DNA from: an uncultured Caryophanales bacterium
GTDB lineage: Bacteria > Bacillota_I > Bacilli_A > RF39 > UBA660
Assembly: GCA_947065955.1 (NCBI GenBank)
Contig: CAMSXY010000016.1
Coordinates: forward strand, 1 to 14,455
Reading direction: 5' to 3'
DNA length: 14,455 nucleotides
The translations under genes were made by a program, and so were the position numbers. This document shows positions 8,583-14,455 of this stretch, piece after piece; positions within the stretch are counted from its first letter, which is position 1, and the number at the start of each line of letters is the position of its first letter. The notes beneath the pieces are model-generated. The model was not told the DNA's origin, made no database searches, and was given only the letters and a program-made list of their open reading frames with translations.

Positions 8583-8611
8583 ATTATAACATATTCTTAA
8601 AAGAATGTGAA
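8583..8611 (-). promoter_or_regulatory. Promoter of the SPFH-Tim44 unit with an inverted repeat in the spacer
   Basis: On the minus strand TTCACA (8606-8611) and TATAAT (8583-8588, preceded by TGT) are 17 bases apart, a strong SigA-type promoter. The spacer is largely filled by an inverted repeat, ATTCTT-TT-AAGAAT (8593-8606), which overlaps the -35 edge and would be well placed for a repressor. No SigW-type (TGAAAC/CGTA) signature is seen. Confidence 0.65.
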
Positions 8612-8666
8612 ATACTTTCATAAAACTTCAAAGGAACAACTTTATAAAACAAGCTTTTAGCATAAA

Positions 8667-8693
8667 TAAAAAAATACATCTTAAAGATGTATT
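8667..8693 (-). terminator. Rho-independent terminator after rpmA
   Basis: On the minus strand AATACATC, a 5-base loop and GATGTATT form an 8-bp hairpin followed by seven T. It starts right after the rpmA stop codon and ends the rplU-prp-rpmA transcript before the SPFH unit. Confidence 0.85.
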
Positions 8694-8695
8694 AA

Positions 8696-8986
8696 TTACT
8701 TCGTAGGATAAATACTAACTTGTTTTCTATCTTTTCCTACACGTTCAAATTTTACATAACCGGGTATTTTAGCATACACCGTGTCATCCGAACCAATGCC
8801 TACATTTACACCTGGGTAAATTTTTGTTCCCCTTTGACGATAAAGAATAGACCCACCAGATACATATTCTCCATCCGCTGCTTTGGCTCCTAATCTCTTT
8901 GAAATGGAATCACGTCCATTTTTAGTAGATCCTTGTCCTTTTTTATGAGCGAATAATTGAATATTTAACGTCATCAATTTTAGCAT
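8696..8986 (-). CDS. rpmA: 50S ribosomal protein bL27 with Prp-cleaved N-terminal extension
   Basis: Structural protein of the large ribosomal subunit whose N-terminus reaches the peptidyl-transferase centre. The 96-aa product has the conserved core ([39 protein letters not shown]). The N-terminus [17 protein letters not shown] is the Firmicute-type extension; by analogy with Staphylococcus aureus, cleavage between Phe12 and Ala13 would expose AHKKG. The extension is 12 residues here against nine in the classical form. The ATG at 8986 is chosen because GGAGG lies nine bases upstream; an upstream ATG at 9004 would lie inside prp and has no ribosome-binding site. It starts four bases after the prp stop codon, and its Shine-Dalgarno sequence lies within the end of prp. 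Confidence 0.96.
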   Translation of the reverse strand: MLKLMTLNIQLFAHKKGQGSTKNGRDSISKRLGAKAADGEYVSGGSILYRQRGTKIYPGVNVGIGSDDTVYAKIPGYVKFERVGKDRKQVSIYPTK

Positions 8987-8990
8987 GGTC

Positions 8991-9287
8991 TTACACCTCC
9001 TCATTTATTTTTATATATTTTTTATAGTTGCTTTCTAGTTCTTTTAATAAAGACATCATATTTTCCATTAAAAGAATCTCCATTTTTCCTTCTTTTTTTA
9101 AAAGAAAATGAACATATCCTTCTTTAGATTCGTAAAATATACATTCTGGATCCAATCGAATTAAAGCATTGATTGTTGTTGTTACAATAGATGAAACACT
9201 CGCACAAACAATATCTTTTCCCATCTTTTCATATCCAGAGTGTCCACAAATCGTGATTTCCTTTTTCTTTTTAGTAATACGAATCAT
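8991..9287 (-). CDS. prp: Ribosomal-processing cysteine protease Prp
   Basis: Cysteine protease that removes the N-terminal extension of bL27, encoded between rplU and rpmA as usual in Firmicutes (ysxB in B. subtilis). The 98-aa protein carries the family motif [18 protein letters not shown], with catalytic His16 and Cys28. Its start codon follows the rplU stop codon after one base (TAG-T-ATG) and no Shine-Dalgarno sequence is visible, so translation is probably coupled to rplU and perhaps kept low relative to the two ribosomal proteins. Its substrate, encoded next, has the matching cleavage site. Confidence 0.94.
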   Translation of the reverse strand: MIRITKKKKEITICGHSGYEKMGKDIVCASVSSIVTTTINALIRLDPECIFYESKEGYVHFLLKKEGKMEILLMENMMSLLKELESNYKKYIKINEEV

Positions 9288-9288
9288 A

Positions 9289-9591
9289 CTATTTTGTTTT
9301 GATCGTTTTGATTTCTACTTTGGTGTATGGTTGACGATGTCCTTGTGTTCTACGGTAATTTTTCTTTTGTCTGTACTTAAATACTTTGATTTTTTTCGCT
9401 TTTCCGTGTTTTACAATTTCACCTGTTACTTCCACATTTTGTAGATAAGGTCTTCCAACGTTTCCATTTGCCATTAATACATGAGGGAAAGTAACAGTAC
9501 TTCCTGCCTCTGCATCCATTTTTTCGACATATAAAACCGTTCCTTCTTCTACATAATATTGTTTTCCACCGGTCTCAATTACTGCTTTCAT
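9289..9591 (-). CDS. rplU: 50S ribosomal protein bL21
   Basis: The 100-aa product matches bL21 along its length: [17 protein letters not shown] at the start, the acidic middle, [22 protein letters not shown] in the 23S-binding C-terminal part, and an IKTI end. AAGGAGG lies five bases before the ATG. It is the first gene of the rplU-prp-rpmA operon, preceded by its own promoter and an L21 leader-like RNA. Confidence 0.97.
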   Translation of the reverse strand: MKAVIETGGKQYYVEEGTVLYVEKMDAEAGSTVTFPHVLMANGNVGRPYLQNVEVTGEIVKHGKAKKIKVFKYRQKKNYRRTQGHRQPYTKVEIKTIKTK

Positions 9592-9602
9592 ATTAACCTC
9601 CT

Positions 9603-9686
9603 TAAAATCTAAGACTCGCCATTCAGGTAATATTTTCTATATTTTCAAACCTTTTCTGTGCGGTTGTAGAGTGAGGCTCTACACAT
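9603..9686 (-). ncRNA. L21 leader RNA (ribosomal protein leader), 5' UTR of rplU
   Basis: The stretch between the promoter and the rplU ribosome-binding site has the features I associate with the Firmicute L21 leader. There is a first hairpin TGTAGAG-CCTCA-CTCTACA (9665-9683), followed by AACCGCACAG and a pairing GGTT, then ACCTGAATGGCGAGTCTTA (9610-9628) close to the gene. These elements probably let bL21 control its own operon. The boundaries are approximate and the assignment is from remembered consensus, not from a covariance-model search. Confidence 0.7.
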
Positions 9687-9692
9687 CATAAA

Positions 9693-9721
9693 ATTTTAAC
9701 ACACTTATCTTAAAAAGTCAA
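9693..9721 (-). promoter_or_regulatory. SigA-type promoter of rplU-prp-rpmA
   Basis: On the minus strand TTGACT (9716-9721) and TAAAAT (9693-9698) are separated by 17 bases. The -35 box lies inside the last codons of spoIVFB, so the ribosomal operon can be transcribed in vegetative cells independently of the sporulation genes upstream. Confidence 0.65.
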
Positions 9722-10442
9722 ATTTTTTCTTTAAAATTTCTTTTTCTGTGTGATAACAATTTTCTATATAAAATAAATGTTTATAATCCCTTTTCATTTG
9801 ATTTAAACATTCTCCTTTAATAATTTTTGTTTTTCTAAAAGAAAAAACATATAAATAGCGTTCTAACAAAAATTTATGAAACAACAGCTCCCTTTTTGAA
9901 AATTCTTCTATATTCTTTTTGAGTAAAAGAAAAAAAATACAAAGGAAAAGAAAACTTAAATCATAGAAAAAAAGAAAGGGAAGAAGAAAAAAAGAAAAAA
10001 GAAGAGTAATTTTATAACTTTTTTGAAAAGAAAAAAAATGATTAAAAATAAGATTTAGACCTTTCGAACCATCTAAGGGCATAATAGGCAAAAGATTAAA
10101 AAGAAAAAGTGTTTTATGAAAAAGAAAAAGATGAAAATCAGGTCTATAAAGGGTATAGAGAAAATAAAACAAACATTGAAAAAAAGGACCTAAAATTAAA
10201 ACAACCCACTCTTCTTTTAAAGGACGATTAATTACCCCATCAAATTTTGTAAGCCCTCCAAAAGGGTACAAAATGATTTTTTCAATTTTCCAGTGGAAGA
10301 AAATTCCACCTAAAGCATGCCCACATTCATGAATAAAAATTAAAAAACTAAAAAGAAAAAAATCTCGAAAATGCCCTGTAAGCACACAAATTAAAGCCAT
10401 TACATAATAAAACGGATGCAACTGAATTTTAAAGGTATTCAT
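9705..10442 (-). CDS. spoIVFB: SpoIVFB-like site-2 (M50) metalloprotease
   Basis: Intramembrane zinc protease that in Bacillus cleaves pro-sigma-K in the mother cell. The 245-aa protein has the zinc motif HECGH at 38-42 within a hydrophobic helix, the second motif NLLPIMPLDG (116-125; Asp124 the third zinc ligand), and several membrane segments up to about residue 175. The region after the helices (about 178-245) is basic and shorter than the CBS domain of B. subtilis SpoIVFB, so that regulatory domain is reduced or highly divergent. The gene overlaps the end of spoIVFA by 14 bases with no clear ribosome-binding site, indicating translational coupling. The neighbour order spoIVFA-spoIVFB-rplU-prp-rpmA is the same as in B. 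subtilis, which supports the assignment. Confidence 0.9.
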   Translation of the reverse strand: MNTFKIQLHPFYYVMALICVLTGHFRDFFLFSFLIFIHECGHALGGIFFHWKIEKIILYPFGGLTKFDGVINRPLKEEWVVLILGPFFQCLFYFLYTLYRPDFHLFLFHKTLFLFNLLPIMPLDGSKGLNLIFNHFFSFQKSYKITLLFSFFLLPFLFFYDLSFLFLCIFFLLLKKNIEEFSKRELLFHKFLLERYLYVFSFRKTKIIKGECLNQMKRDYKHLFYIENCYHTEKEILKKKFDFLR

Positions 10443-11040
10443 GGTAATCTAAAATATTTCCTTCCTTTTTAAAAACCAAATAAAGTGTATCTTCCTTAAC
10501 TTCTCCTAAAAGACTTCCCTCTTTTACATAATCATATAAATTTACATTGATTTGTTCTAAATTTCCATACCAAACATCAATTCCATCTTTTTGTTGAATA
10601 ATAACAGTTTTCCCATATCCTTCTTTTTCCCCTGCAAAAACAACTAAACCAGTTGTTTTAATAGGAACCAAATATTTTTTTTGCACTTTTAACTTTGCAC
10701 CATCTAAATAGTCTTCCACATTTTCGTATTTCAACTTTTCATGAAAAACAGGTTCTACATCAATATTTAAATAATCCAAAAAAGGAATTGGGCTTCCAAA
10801 CTTATCTTCATACCAAGAATTTATAGTCGCAAAAGAAAAATTCGTCTCATAGACCTTTTTATAAAAAACACTTTGAAAATGTAGATCTTTTTTTAAACAA
10901 ATCATAGCAACGAGTGTTAAAATAACCAAAATTAAAAATTTCGTTATACAAAAAGGAATTTTTAAATTTTTTTTAGGAGAAACCTTTTTCTTTTTCTGTT
11001 TAATACTCCTTCGAATCCATTCAACATCATATTCGCGCAT
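10429..11040 (-). CDS. spoIVFA: SpoIVFA-like regulator of SpoIVFB (degenerate M23/LytM domain)
   Basis: Membrane-anchored partner that holds SpoIVFB in an inhibited complex until a forespore signal arrives. The 203-aa protein has a basic cytoplasmic N-terminus, one transmembrane helix (about 33-49) and an extracytoplasmic LytM/M23-like C-terminal domain (GLVVFAGEKEGYGKTVIIQQ, WYGNLEQINV, YVKEGSLLGEV). The zinc-binding histidines of active M23 peptidases are missing, as in B. subtilis SpoIVFA, so it is a non-enzymatic regulator. The ATG at 11040 is used because AGGTGAG lies six bases upstream; an in-frame GTG at 11049 is part of that site. In Bacillus the operon is SigE-dependent; only a weak match (CATATCTT at 11057-11064, no good -35) is visible here. 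Confidence 0.85.
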   Translation of the reverse strand: MREYDVEWIRRSIKQKKKKVSPKKNLKIPFCITKFLILVILTLVAMICLKKDLHFQSVFYKKVYETNFSFATINSWYEDKFGSPIPFLDYLNIDVEPVFHEKLKYENVEDYLDGAKLKVQKKYLVPIKTTGLVVFAGEKEGYGKTVIIQQKDGIDVWYGNLEQINVNLYDYVKEGSLLGEVKEDTLYLVFKKEGNILDYHEYL

Positions 11041-11070
11041 GCTACTCACCTAATAAAAGATATGATCTTA

Positions 11071-11088
11071 AAATTCTTTTTAGAATTT
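11071..11088. repeat. Perfect inverted repeat between spoIVFA and the divergent gene
   Basis: AAATTCT-TTTT-AGAATTT, a 7-bp perfect dyad in the 116-bp region between two divergent genes. It has no T-run in the spoIVFA direction that would make it a useful terminator, and it lies where both promoters could be touched. An operator role is possible; in AT-rich DNA chance is also a fair explanation. Confidence 0.35.
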
Positions 11089-11119
11089 AATAAAAAAAAG
11101 TTTTTTTTAAAGAAAGACA

Positions 11120-11128
11120 TGATATAAT
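11120..11128 (+). promoter_or_regulatory. Extended -10 promoter of the 324-aa gene
   Basis: TGA followed by TATAAT (11123-11128) gives an extended -10 box. The base run 17 bp upstream (GTTTTT) is a poor -35. The start point would be near 11135, giving a leader of about 22 bases with AAAGGA before the ATG. Confidence 0.6.
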
Positions 11129-11156
11129 ATTTTTGTTGTTGAAAGGAAAAAAAAGT

Positions 11157-12131
11157 ATGTTTAAAATTAAAAAGACAATTGAAATTCCAAATGAAATGAT
11201 TTTATTAAGATTTTTGGAAAATTTATTATCCAAAGGGGTAACTACCCCCATTACAGAAGAGATGTTTTTTTCGGTAAGAGAAAAATGGATCGAAACTATA
11301 GAAAAAGACCCTACTATGCTTGCTTCAAAACAAAAAATCAAATTTCTTGAAGAGGATTTCTTTGACATTATTGAAAAAGCAAATAATGTAGGGAAATGTA
11401 ATCAAGAAAAAAATATTCGAATTAACACAGAAATAAATGAAGAGAAAAAAGGAGTTGCCATTCCTACCTATTCTTTAAAAAAGACCGATTTAGATGTTTG
11501 GAAGGGAAAATTCGGACGAGAAATTTACCTCCTAGATTCCATTTTAAATGAAAAAGTCTCTTCTATTCCTTTATGTGAATTTTCTCTTAAAAACGTTCCT
11601 GAAGATATTTTAATAAAAGCTGAAAAAGTGAGTGCTTTTTATATTAACGATTTAATACAAAGATACATCAAATATAAAATTTCTTATGGAAAATGGCCAA
11701 ATCAGTGTGAAGATATTGATGAATATGTTTTCAAAAGAAATATCGCTTCCTTTATTGATGAAAAAGGAACTAAGGAAATTTTTAAACTTGCCTATTTAAA
11801 TGCTATAAAAGTTGTATGTCAGGAAATACTTTCAAAAGAAAATTCACCTCTTTTCTTTTCTAATAATGATCAAAATTTATTAGCACATGCAAACTTTTTG
11901 AAATTTGTATTACCAGAACCCTTACAGTTTTTAAAAATGTTTAAACACAACCCTCTTGAAGCTTATAATACTTCTATAGATCTTCAAGTATTAAAACAAG
12001 CGATATATTATGATACTGTCTATGATCGATTCTCTCCTTACCAAGGAAATTCTCATCTTGTTCGAAAGAATGGAATTGTAGATAAAGATACCGTCAAAAT
12101 TATGAAAAAAAGAATTGGAAAAATACGTTGA
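11157..12131 (+). CDS. Uncharacterised 324-aa cytoplasmic protein
   Basis: I do not recognise this protein. The product is highly charged, Lys/Glu-rich and probably mostly helical, with no signal peptide, membrane segment, zinc motif, P-loop or repeated module. Notable local features are IEIPNEMILLRFLENLLSKG at the start, a polar Glu/Lys-rich stretch around residues 80-105 (a likely linker between two halves), FYINDLIQRYIKYKI near 155-170, and PEPLQFLKMF with YDTVYDRFSPYQG near the end. The ATG at 11157 is preceded by AAAGGA and a promoter; an in-frame TTG at 11133 would fall at or before the expected transcription start. It is divergent from spoIVFA and has its own terminator, so it is a single-gene unit. 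A lineage-specific family is likely; a sporulation link is only suggested by position. Confidence 0.75.
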   Translation: MFKIKKTIEIPNEMILLRFLENLLSKGVTTPITEEMFFSVREKWIETIEKDPTMLASKQKIKFLEEDFFDIIEKANNVGKCNQEKNIRINTEINEEKKGVAIPTYSLKKTDLDVWKGKFGREIYLLDSILNEKVSSIPLCEFSLKNVPEDILIKAEKVSAFYINDLIQRYIKYKISYGKWPNQCEDIDEYVFKRNIASFIDEKGTKEIFKLAYLNAIKVVCQEILSKENSPLFFSNNDQNLLAHANFLKFVLPEPLQFLKMFKHNPLEAYNTSIDLQVLKQAIYYDTVYDRFSPYQGNSHLVRKNGIVDKDTVKIMKKRIGKIR

Positions 12132-12161
12132 AAGTCCTTTTTTAATATTCTTTTTGTATCT

Positions 12162-12199
12162 AAAGGTACTATTTTAAAATAAAATTAGTACCTTTTTTC
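12162..12199 (+). terminator. Rho-independent terminator after the 324-aa gene
   Basis: AAAGGTACTA (12162-12171) and TAGTACCTTT (12186-12195) form a perfect 10-bp stem with a 14-base AT loop, and the right arm runs into a T-tract. It lies 30 bases after the stop codon. Confidence 0.85.
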
Positions 12200-12203
12200 A
12201 TAC

Positions 12204-12289
12204 TCTTTTTTGTAAATTTCCTTCTAAAATTTAAAAAAAGTTTGATTATTTTACTTTGGATGGAGGATTTCGAACACTTTCCTTAAAAA
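12204..12289. other. AT-rich intergenic stretch between convergent genes
   Basis: Between the two terminators of the convergent 324-aa and MATE-fusion genes I see no open frame of any length, RNA gene or repeat. A Shine-Dalgarno-like GGAGGATTT near 12262 is not followed by a usable start codon and frame. Confidence 0.5.
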
Positions 12290-12313
12290 CAAAAAAAAGC
12301 AAATTCTTGCTCT
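12290..12313 (-). terminator. Probable terminator of the MATE-kinase fusion gene
   Basis: On the minus strand AGCAA-GAAT-TTGCT is followed by eight T (12290-12297). The stem is only 5-6 bp and lies about 65 bases after the stop codon, but the T-run is strong. Confidence 0.6.
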
Positions 12314-12377
12314 TTCGTTAAAATAGAATGATCAAATTATTTGAATTGTAATTTTTTTATTTTACTTTTAAATAAAA

Positions 12378-14333
12378 TTAATTTAAATAATTTTTAATAT
12401 ATTCTGCTGTTTTTTCGACCCCCAGTGAATCAACATGCATCATTAAATCATAATTGCTAAAGTCTTTCCAATTCCTATTAGTATAAAATTTATAATGTTT
12501 TTCCCTTTCCTTATCAATTTTCTCAATTTCCTTAGAAGCTGTATCTTCATGCAATCCATAATATTGAATCGCTCTTGCCACTTTATTTTTTTCATCCGAA
12601 TATAAAAACACTTTTAAAACATCCCTATTATCTTTTAAGATATAATCCGCACATCTTCCAACAATGACACAGGATTCCTTTTCGGCTAAATCCTTGATGA
12701 CCTTTGTTTCAGCTATAAAAATTCTATCATGATTTTCGGTCCTCCTAGATTCTTCCTCTTTTTCTTCGATATATTTATTCGATAAACCAGATTCTTTGGC
12801 AGCTAAATCGATTAATTTTTTATCATAGAAATTAATTCCTAATTTTTCAGCCAATAACTTTCCAACATATCTTCCACCCGATGCATACTCTCTTGAAATC
12901 GTAACAACGATATGTTTTCCTTTATAATTTGTAGATGTAAATTTAGTCATTTCTTTGGACTCATAACTTTTTTTACCAAACCTTATATATTCGGATCCAA
13001 TTACAAATAAAGCAAAAATAAAACAAATTCCATCGGATATACACCCAGCATAAGCAATCCCATATATTCCCTGGTTCAATACCAAAGATAGTAGTAAAGA
13101 AATTGGTATCAATAAAATAATCTGTCTTATAAAGGATAAAATAGTTGCCTTCTTCACTTTTCCAAGAGATTGAATCGCTATACTTCCAGTAATTTCAAAT
13201 GCATTAAGAGCCATAACCAAGAAAAAGGAATGACACATTAAGACAGCAAACTCCATAAACTTGTCATAACTTGGATCACTTGCATTAATAAAAATCCCAA
13301 CTAACTCTCTTGAAAAAAAGAAAAAGATTGCATTAAAAACAATACCGATTATAAAGTTGACAATTAATACTTTTTTAAAAACTTCTTTTACTCTTTCCTG
13401 GTTACCTGCGCCATAATTAAACCCTATAATCGGTTGAGCTCCTATTGCTACGCCCAGTACAATCGATATATAAATACTATTTATCTTAGATATGACACCA
13501 TATACGGATAAGGGAATATCTGCTCCAAATTTAGATAATGCACCTAATTTTGTCATCATATTATTCATAAATACAAATAAAACCAGTACAGTACCTTGTG
13601 TTATAAAGGATGATAAACCTAACCCTAGTACTCTAAAGACATCTTTATCTAATTTCATACTTTTTTTAGTTAACTGAATAGATTTAAATTTCTTTATATA
13701 TATTAAAGCCAATATAAAGGAAACAAATTGTCCTATTACGGTAGCGATGGCTCCCCCCACTACACCTTGATTAAATACAAATATAAAAATAGGGTCTAAG
13801 ATAATATTAATAACAGCTCCAACCACTAGCATTATCATAGAGTATTTAGGAGAACCATCGGCTCTTATAATATTGGATAAAGAAGAATAGAAAATCATAA
13901 AAGGAGCCCCTAAACAAATAATTTTTCCGTATTCTAAGGCATACGGATAAACACTTTCAGTACATCCAAATAATATAACTAATTTAGGCATAATTATAAA
14001 AGAAATTACCCCAAGGAATAAAGAGACTAGAACAGTGACTATTATAGATTGCCCTACTCCTTTAGAGGCTTCTTTTTCATTATTTTCCCCTAATTTAAGG
14101 GAAAGATTAGCGGCTGCCCCATTTCCAATTAATCCAGCAACTGCATTAAATACAATAATTAATGGAAATATAACATTAGTAGCAGCATTTCCCAAAGTTC
14201 CTACCCCTTGACCTATAAATATTTGATCAACAATGTTATAAATAGAATTTATTAACATACTTACTACACAAGGAATTGAAAAAGTTAATAATAACTTATT
14301 TATCTTATCTTTTCCTAAGTCAAATTTTTTCAT
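12378..14333 (-). CDS. MATE-family transporter fused to a cytidylate-kinase-like domain
   Basis: A 651-aa two-domain protein. Residues 1-452 are a multidrug and toxin extrusion (MATE) transporter with about twelve membrane helices in two halves. Family signatures are NIVDQIFIG (33-41), the RADGSPKYSM segment (157-166) and GAQPIIGFNYGAG (298-310) at the start of the second half. After a polar linker (453-472), residues 473-651 match the cytidylate-kinase-like family: VVTISREYASGGRYVGKLLAEKLG, FYDKKLI, VIVGRCADYIL (556-566), and the lid-like IDKEREKHYKFYTNRNW (606-622). The canonical G-K-[ST] Walker A is replaced by SGGRYVG, as usual for this family, so kinase activity is not assured. AAGGAGG lies eight bases before the ATG. 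The gene stands alone at the window edge. Substrate and the role of the kinase-like domain are unknown. Confidence 0.88.
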   Translation of the reverse strand: MKKFDLGKDKINKLLLTFSIPCVVSMLINSIYNIVDQIFIGQGVGTLGNAATNVIFPLIIVFNAVAGLIGNGAAANLSLKLGENNEKEASKGVGQSIIVTVLVSLFLGVISFIIMPKLVILFGCTESVYPYALEYGKIICLGAPFMIFYSSLSNIIRADGSPKYSMIMLVVGAVINIILDPIFIFVFNQGVVGGAIATVIGQFVSFILALIYIKKFKSIQLTKKSMKLDKDVFRVLGLGLSSFITQGTVLVLFVFMNNMMTKLGALSKFGADIPLSVYGVISKINSIYISIVLGVAIGAQPIIGFNYGAGNQERVKEVFKKVLIVNFIIGIVFNAIFFFFSRELVGIFINASDPSYDKFMEFAVLMCHSFFLVMALNAFEITGSIAIQSLGKVKKATILSFIRQIILLIPISLLLSLVLNQGIYGIAYAGCISDGICFIFALFVIGSEYIRFGKKSYESKEMTKFTSTNYKGKHIVVTISREYASGGRYVGKLLAEKLGINFYDKKLIDLAAKESGLSNKYIEEKEEESRRTENHDRIFIAETKVIKDLAEKESCVIVGRCADYILKDNRDVLKVFLYSDEKNKVARAIQYYGLHEDTASKEIEKIDKEREKHYKFYTNRNWKDFSNYDLMMHVDSLGVEKTAEYIKNYLN

Positions 14334-14455
14334 ATAATATTCCTCCTTTTTTCTTACATAAAAAAGCGTATCACAAAAAAAATTTTTTCGTAAGCAAAAT
14401 TTTGAAATTTTTTGAATTTTTTTTCATTAATCTCATAATAGAATTCTAAAAAAAT

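Noticed and set aside
9169..9444. 91-aa hydrophobic plus-strand frame over prp and rplU
   Set aside because: Antisense to two certain genes; the hydrophobicity comes from T-rich reading of Lys-rich genes.
11041..11100. SigE promoter for spoIVFA
   Set aside because: CATATCTT at 11057-11064 is a partial -10 match, but no acceptable -35 lies 14-15 bases upstream, so it is not listed as a feature.
11087..11368. 93-aa minus-strand open frame over the start of the 324-aa gene
   Set aside because: It covers the promoter and start of a better-supported gene and has no ribosome-binding site.
12250..12275. Ribosome-binding site-like GGAGGATTT and a TTCGAA segment suggesting a small gene or tRNA remnant
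   Set aside because: No start codon with an open frame follows, and no cloverleaf pairing can be drawn.

Overview
The window is about 14.5 kb of AT-rich DNA, dense with genes. It looks like the chromosome of an endospore-forming low-GC Firmicute of the Bacilli/Erysipelotrichia-like or clostridial kind. The reasons are a sporulation sigma factor (SigG), the SpoIVFA/SpoIVFB pair, a Prp-processed ribosomal protein L27, an L21 leader, and a MurE with the meso-diaminopimelate signature DNPR. TGA is used as a stop codon and TGG for Trp, so the code is standard and Mollicutes with recoded TGA are excluded. The exact lineage cannot be fixed from the sequence alone; an uncultured gut Bacilli lineage is a guess.

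Layout: nearly everything is on the minus strand, so transcription reads from high to low coordinates. (1) 1-55 may be the right end of an IS3/IS150-type insertion sequence lying against the sigG stop codon. (2) 56-3857 holds sigG, murE and a membrane-anchored MurF-like ligase. murF and murE are 9 bp apart and form a cell-wall precursor pair. A terminator and an almost ideal SigG-type promoter separate sigG from murE. (3) 3909-4554 holds a Flp-type pilin gene and a divergent DUF192 gene, whose promoters overlap at their -35 boxes. (4) 4545-11040 carries the classical Firmicute block spoIVFA-spoIVFB-rplU-prp-rpmA-...-obg. In Bacillus subtilis spo0B lies between rpmA and obg. Here that place is taken by a three-gene unit: an SPFH/band-7 protein and two related Tim44-like proteins, all ending in a zinc ribbon. 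(5) 11157-12131 is an unrecognised 324-aa protein transcribed away from spoIVFA. (6) 12378-14333 is a fusion of a MATE-family transporter and a cytidylate-kinase-like domain.

How the genes work together: SpoIVFA/SpoIVFB would control mother-cell pro-sigma-K processing and SigG directs forespore transcription. MurE and MurF build the UDP-MurNAc-pentapeptide. L21, Prp, L27 and Obg belong to 50S ribosome production, with Prp trimming the L27 N-terminal extension. The SPFH-Tim44-Tim44 unit has its own promoter and terminator and is probably a membrane-associated stress or scaffold module. It recalls the partners of PspA (B. subtilis ydjGHI), but no PspA is present in the window. This unit is the best candidate here for an incompletely described system.
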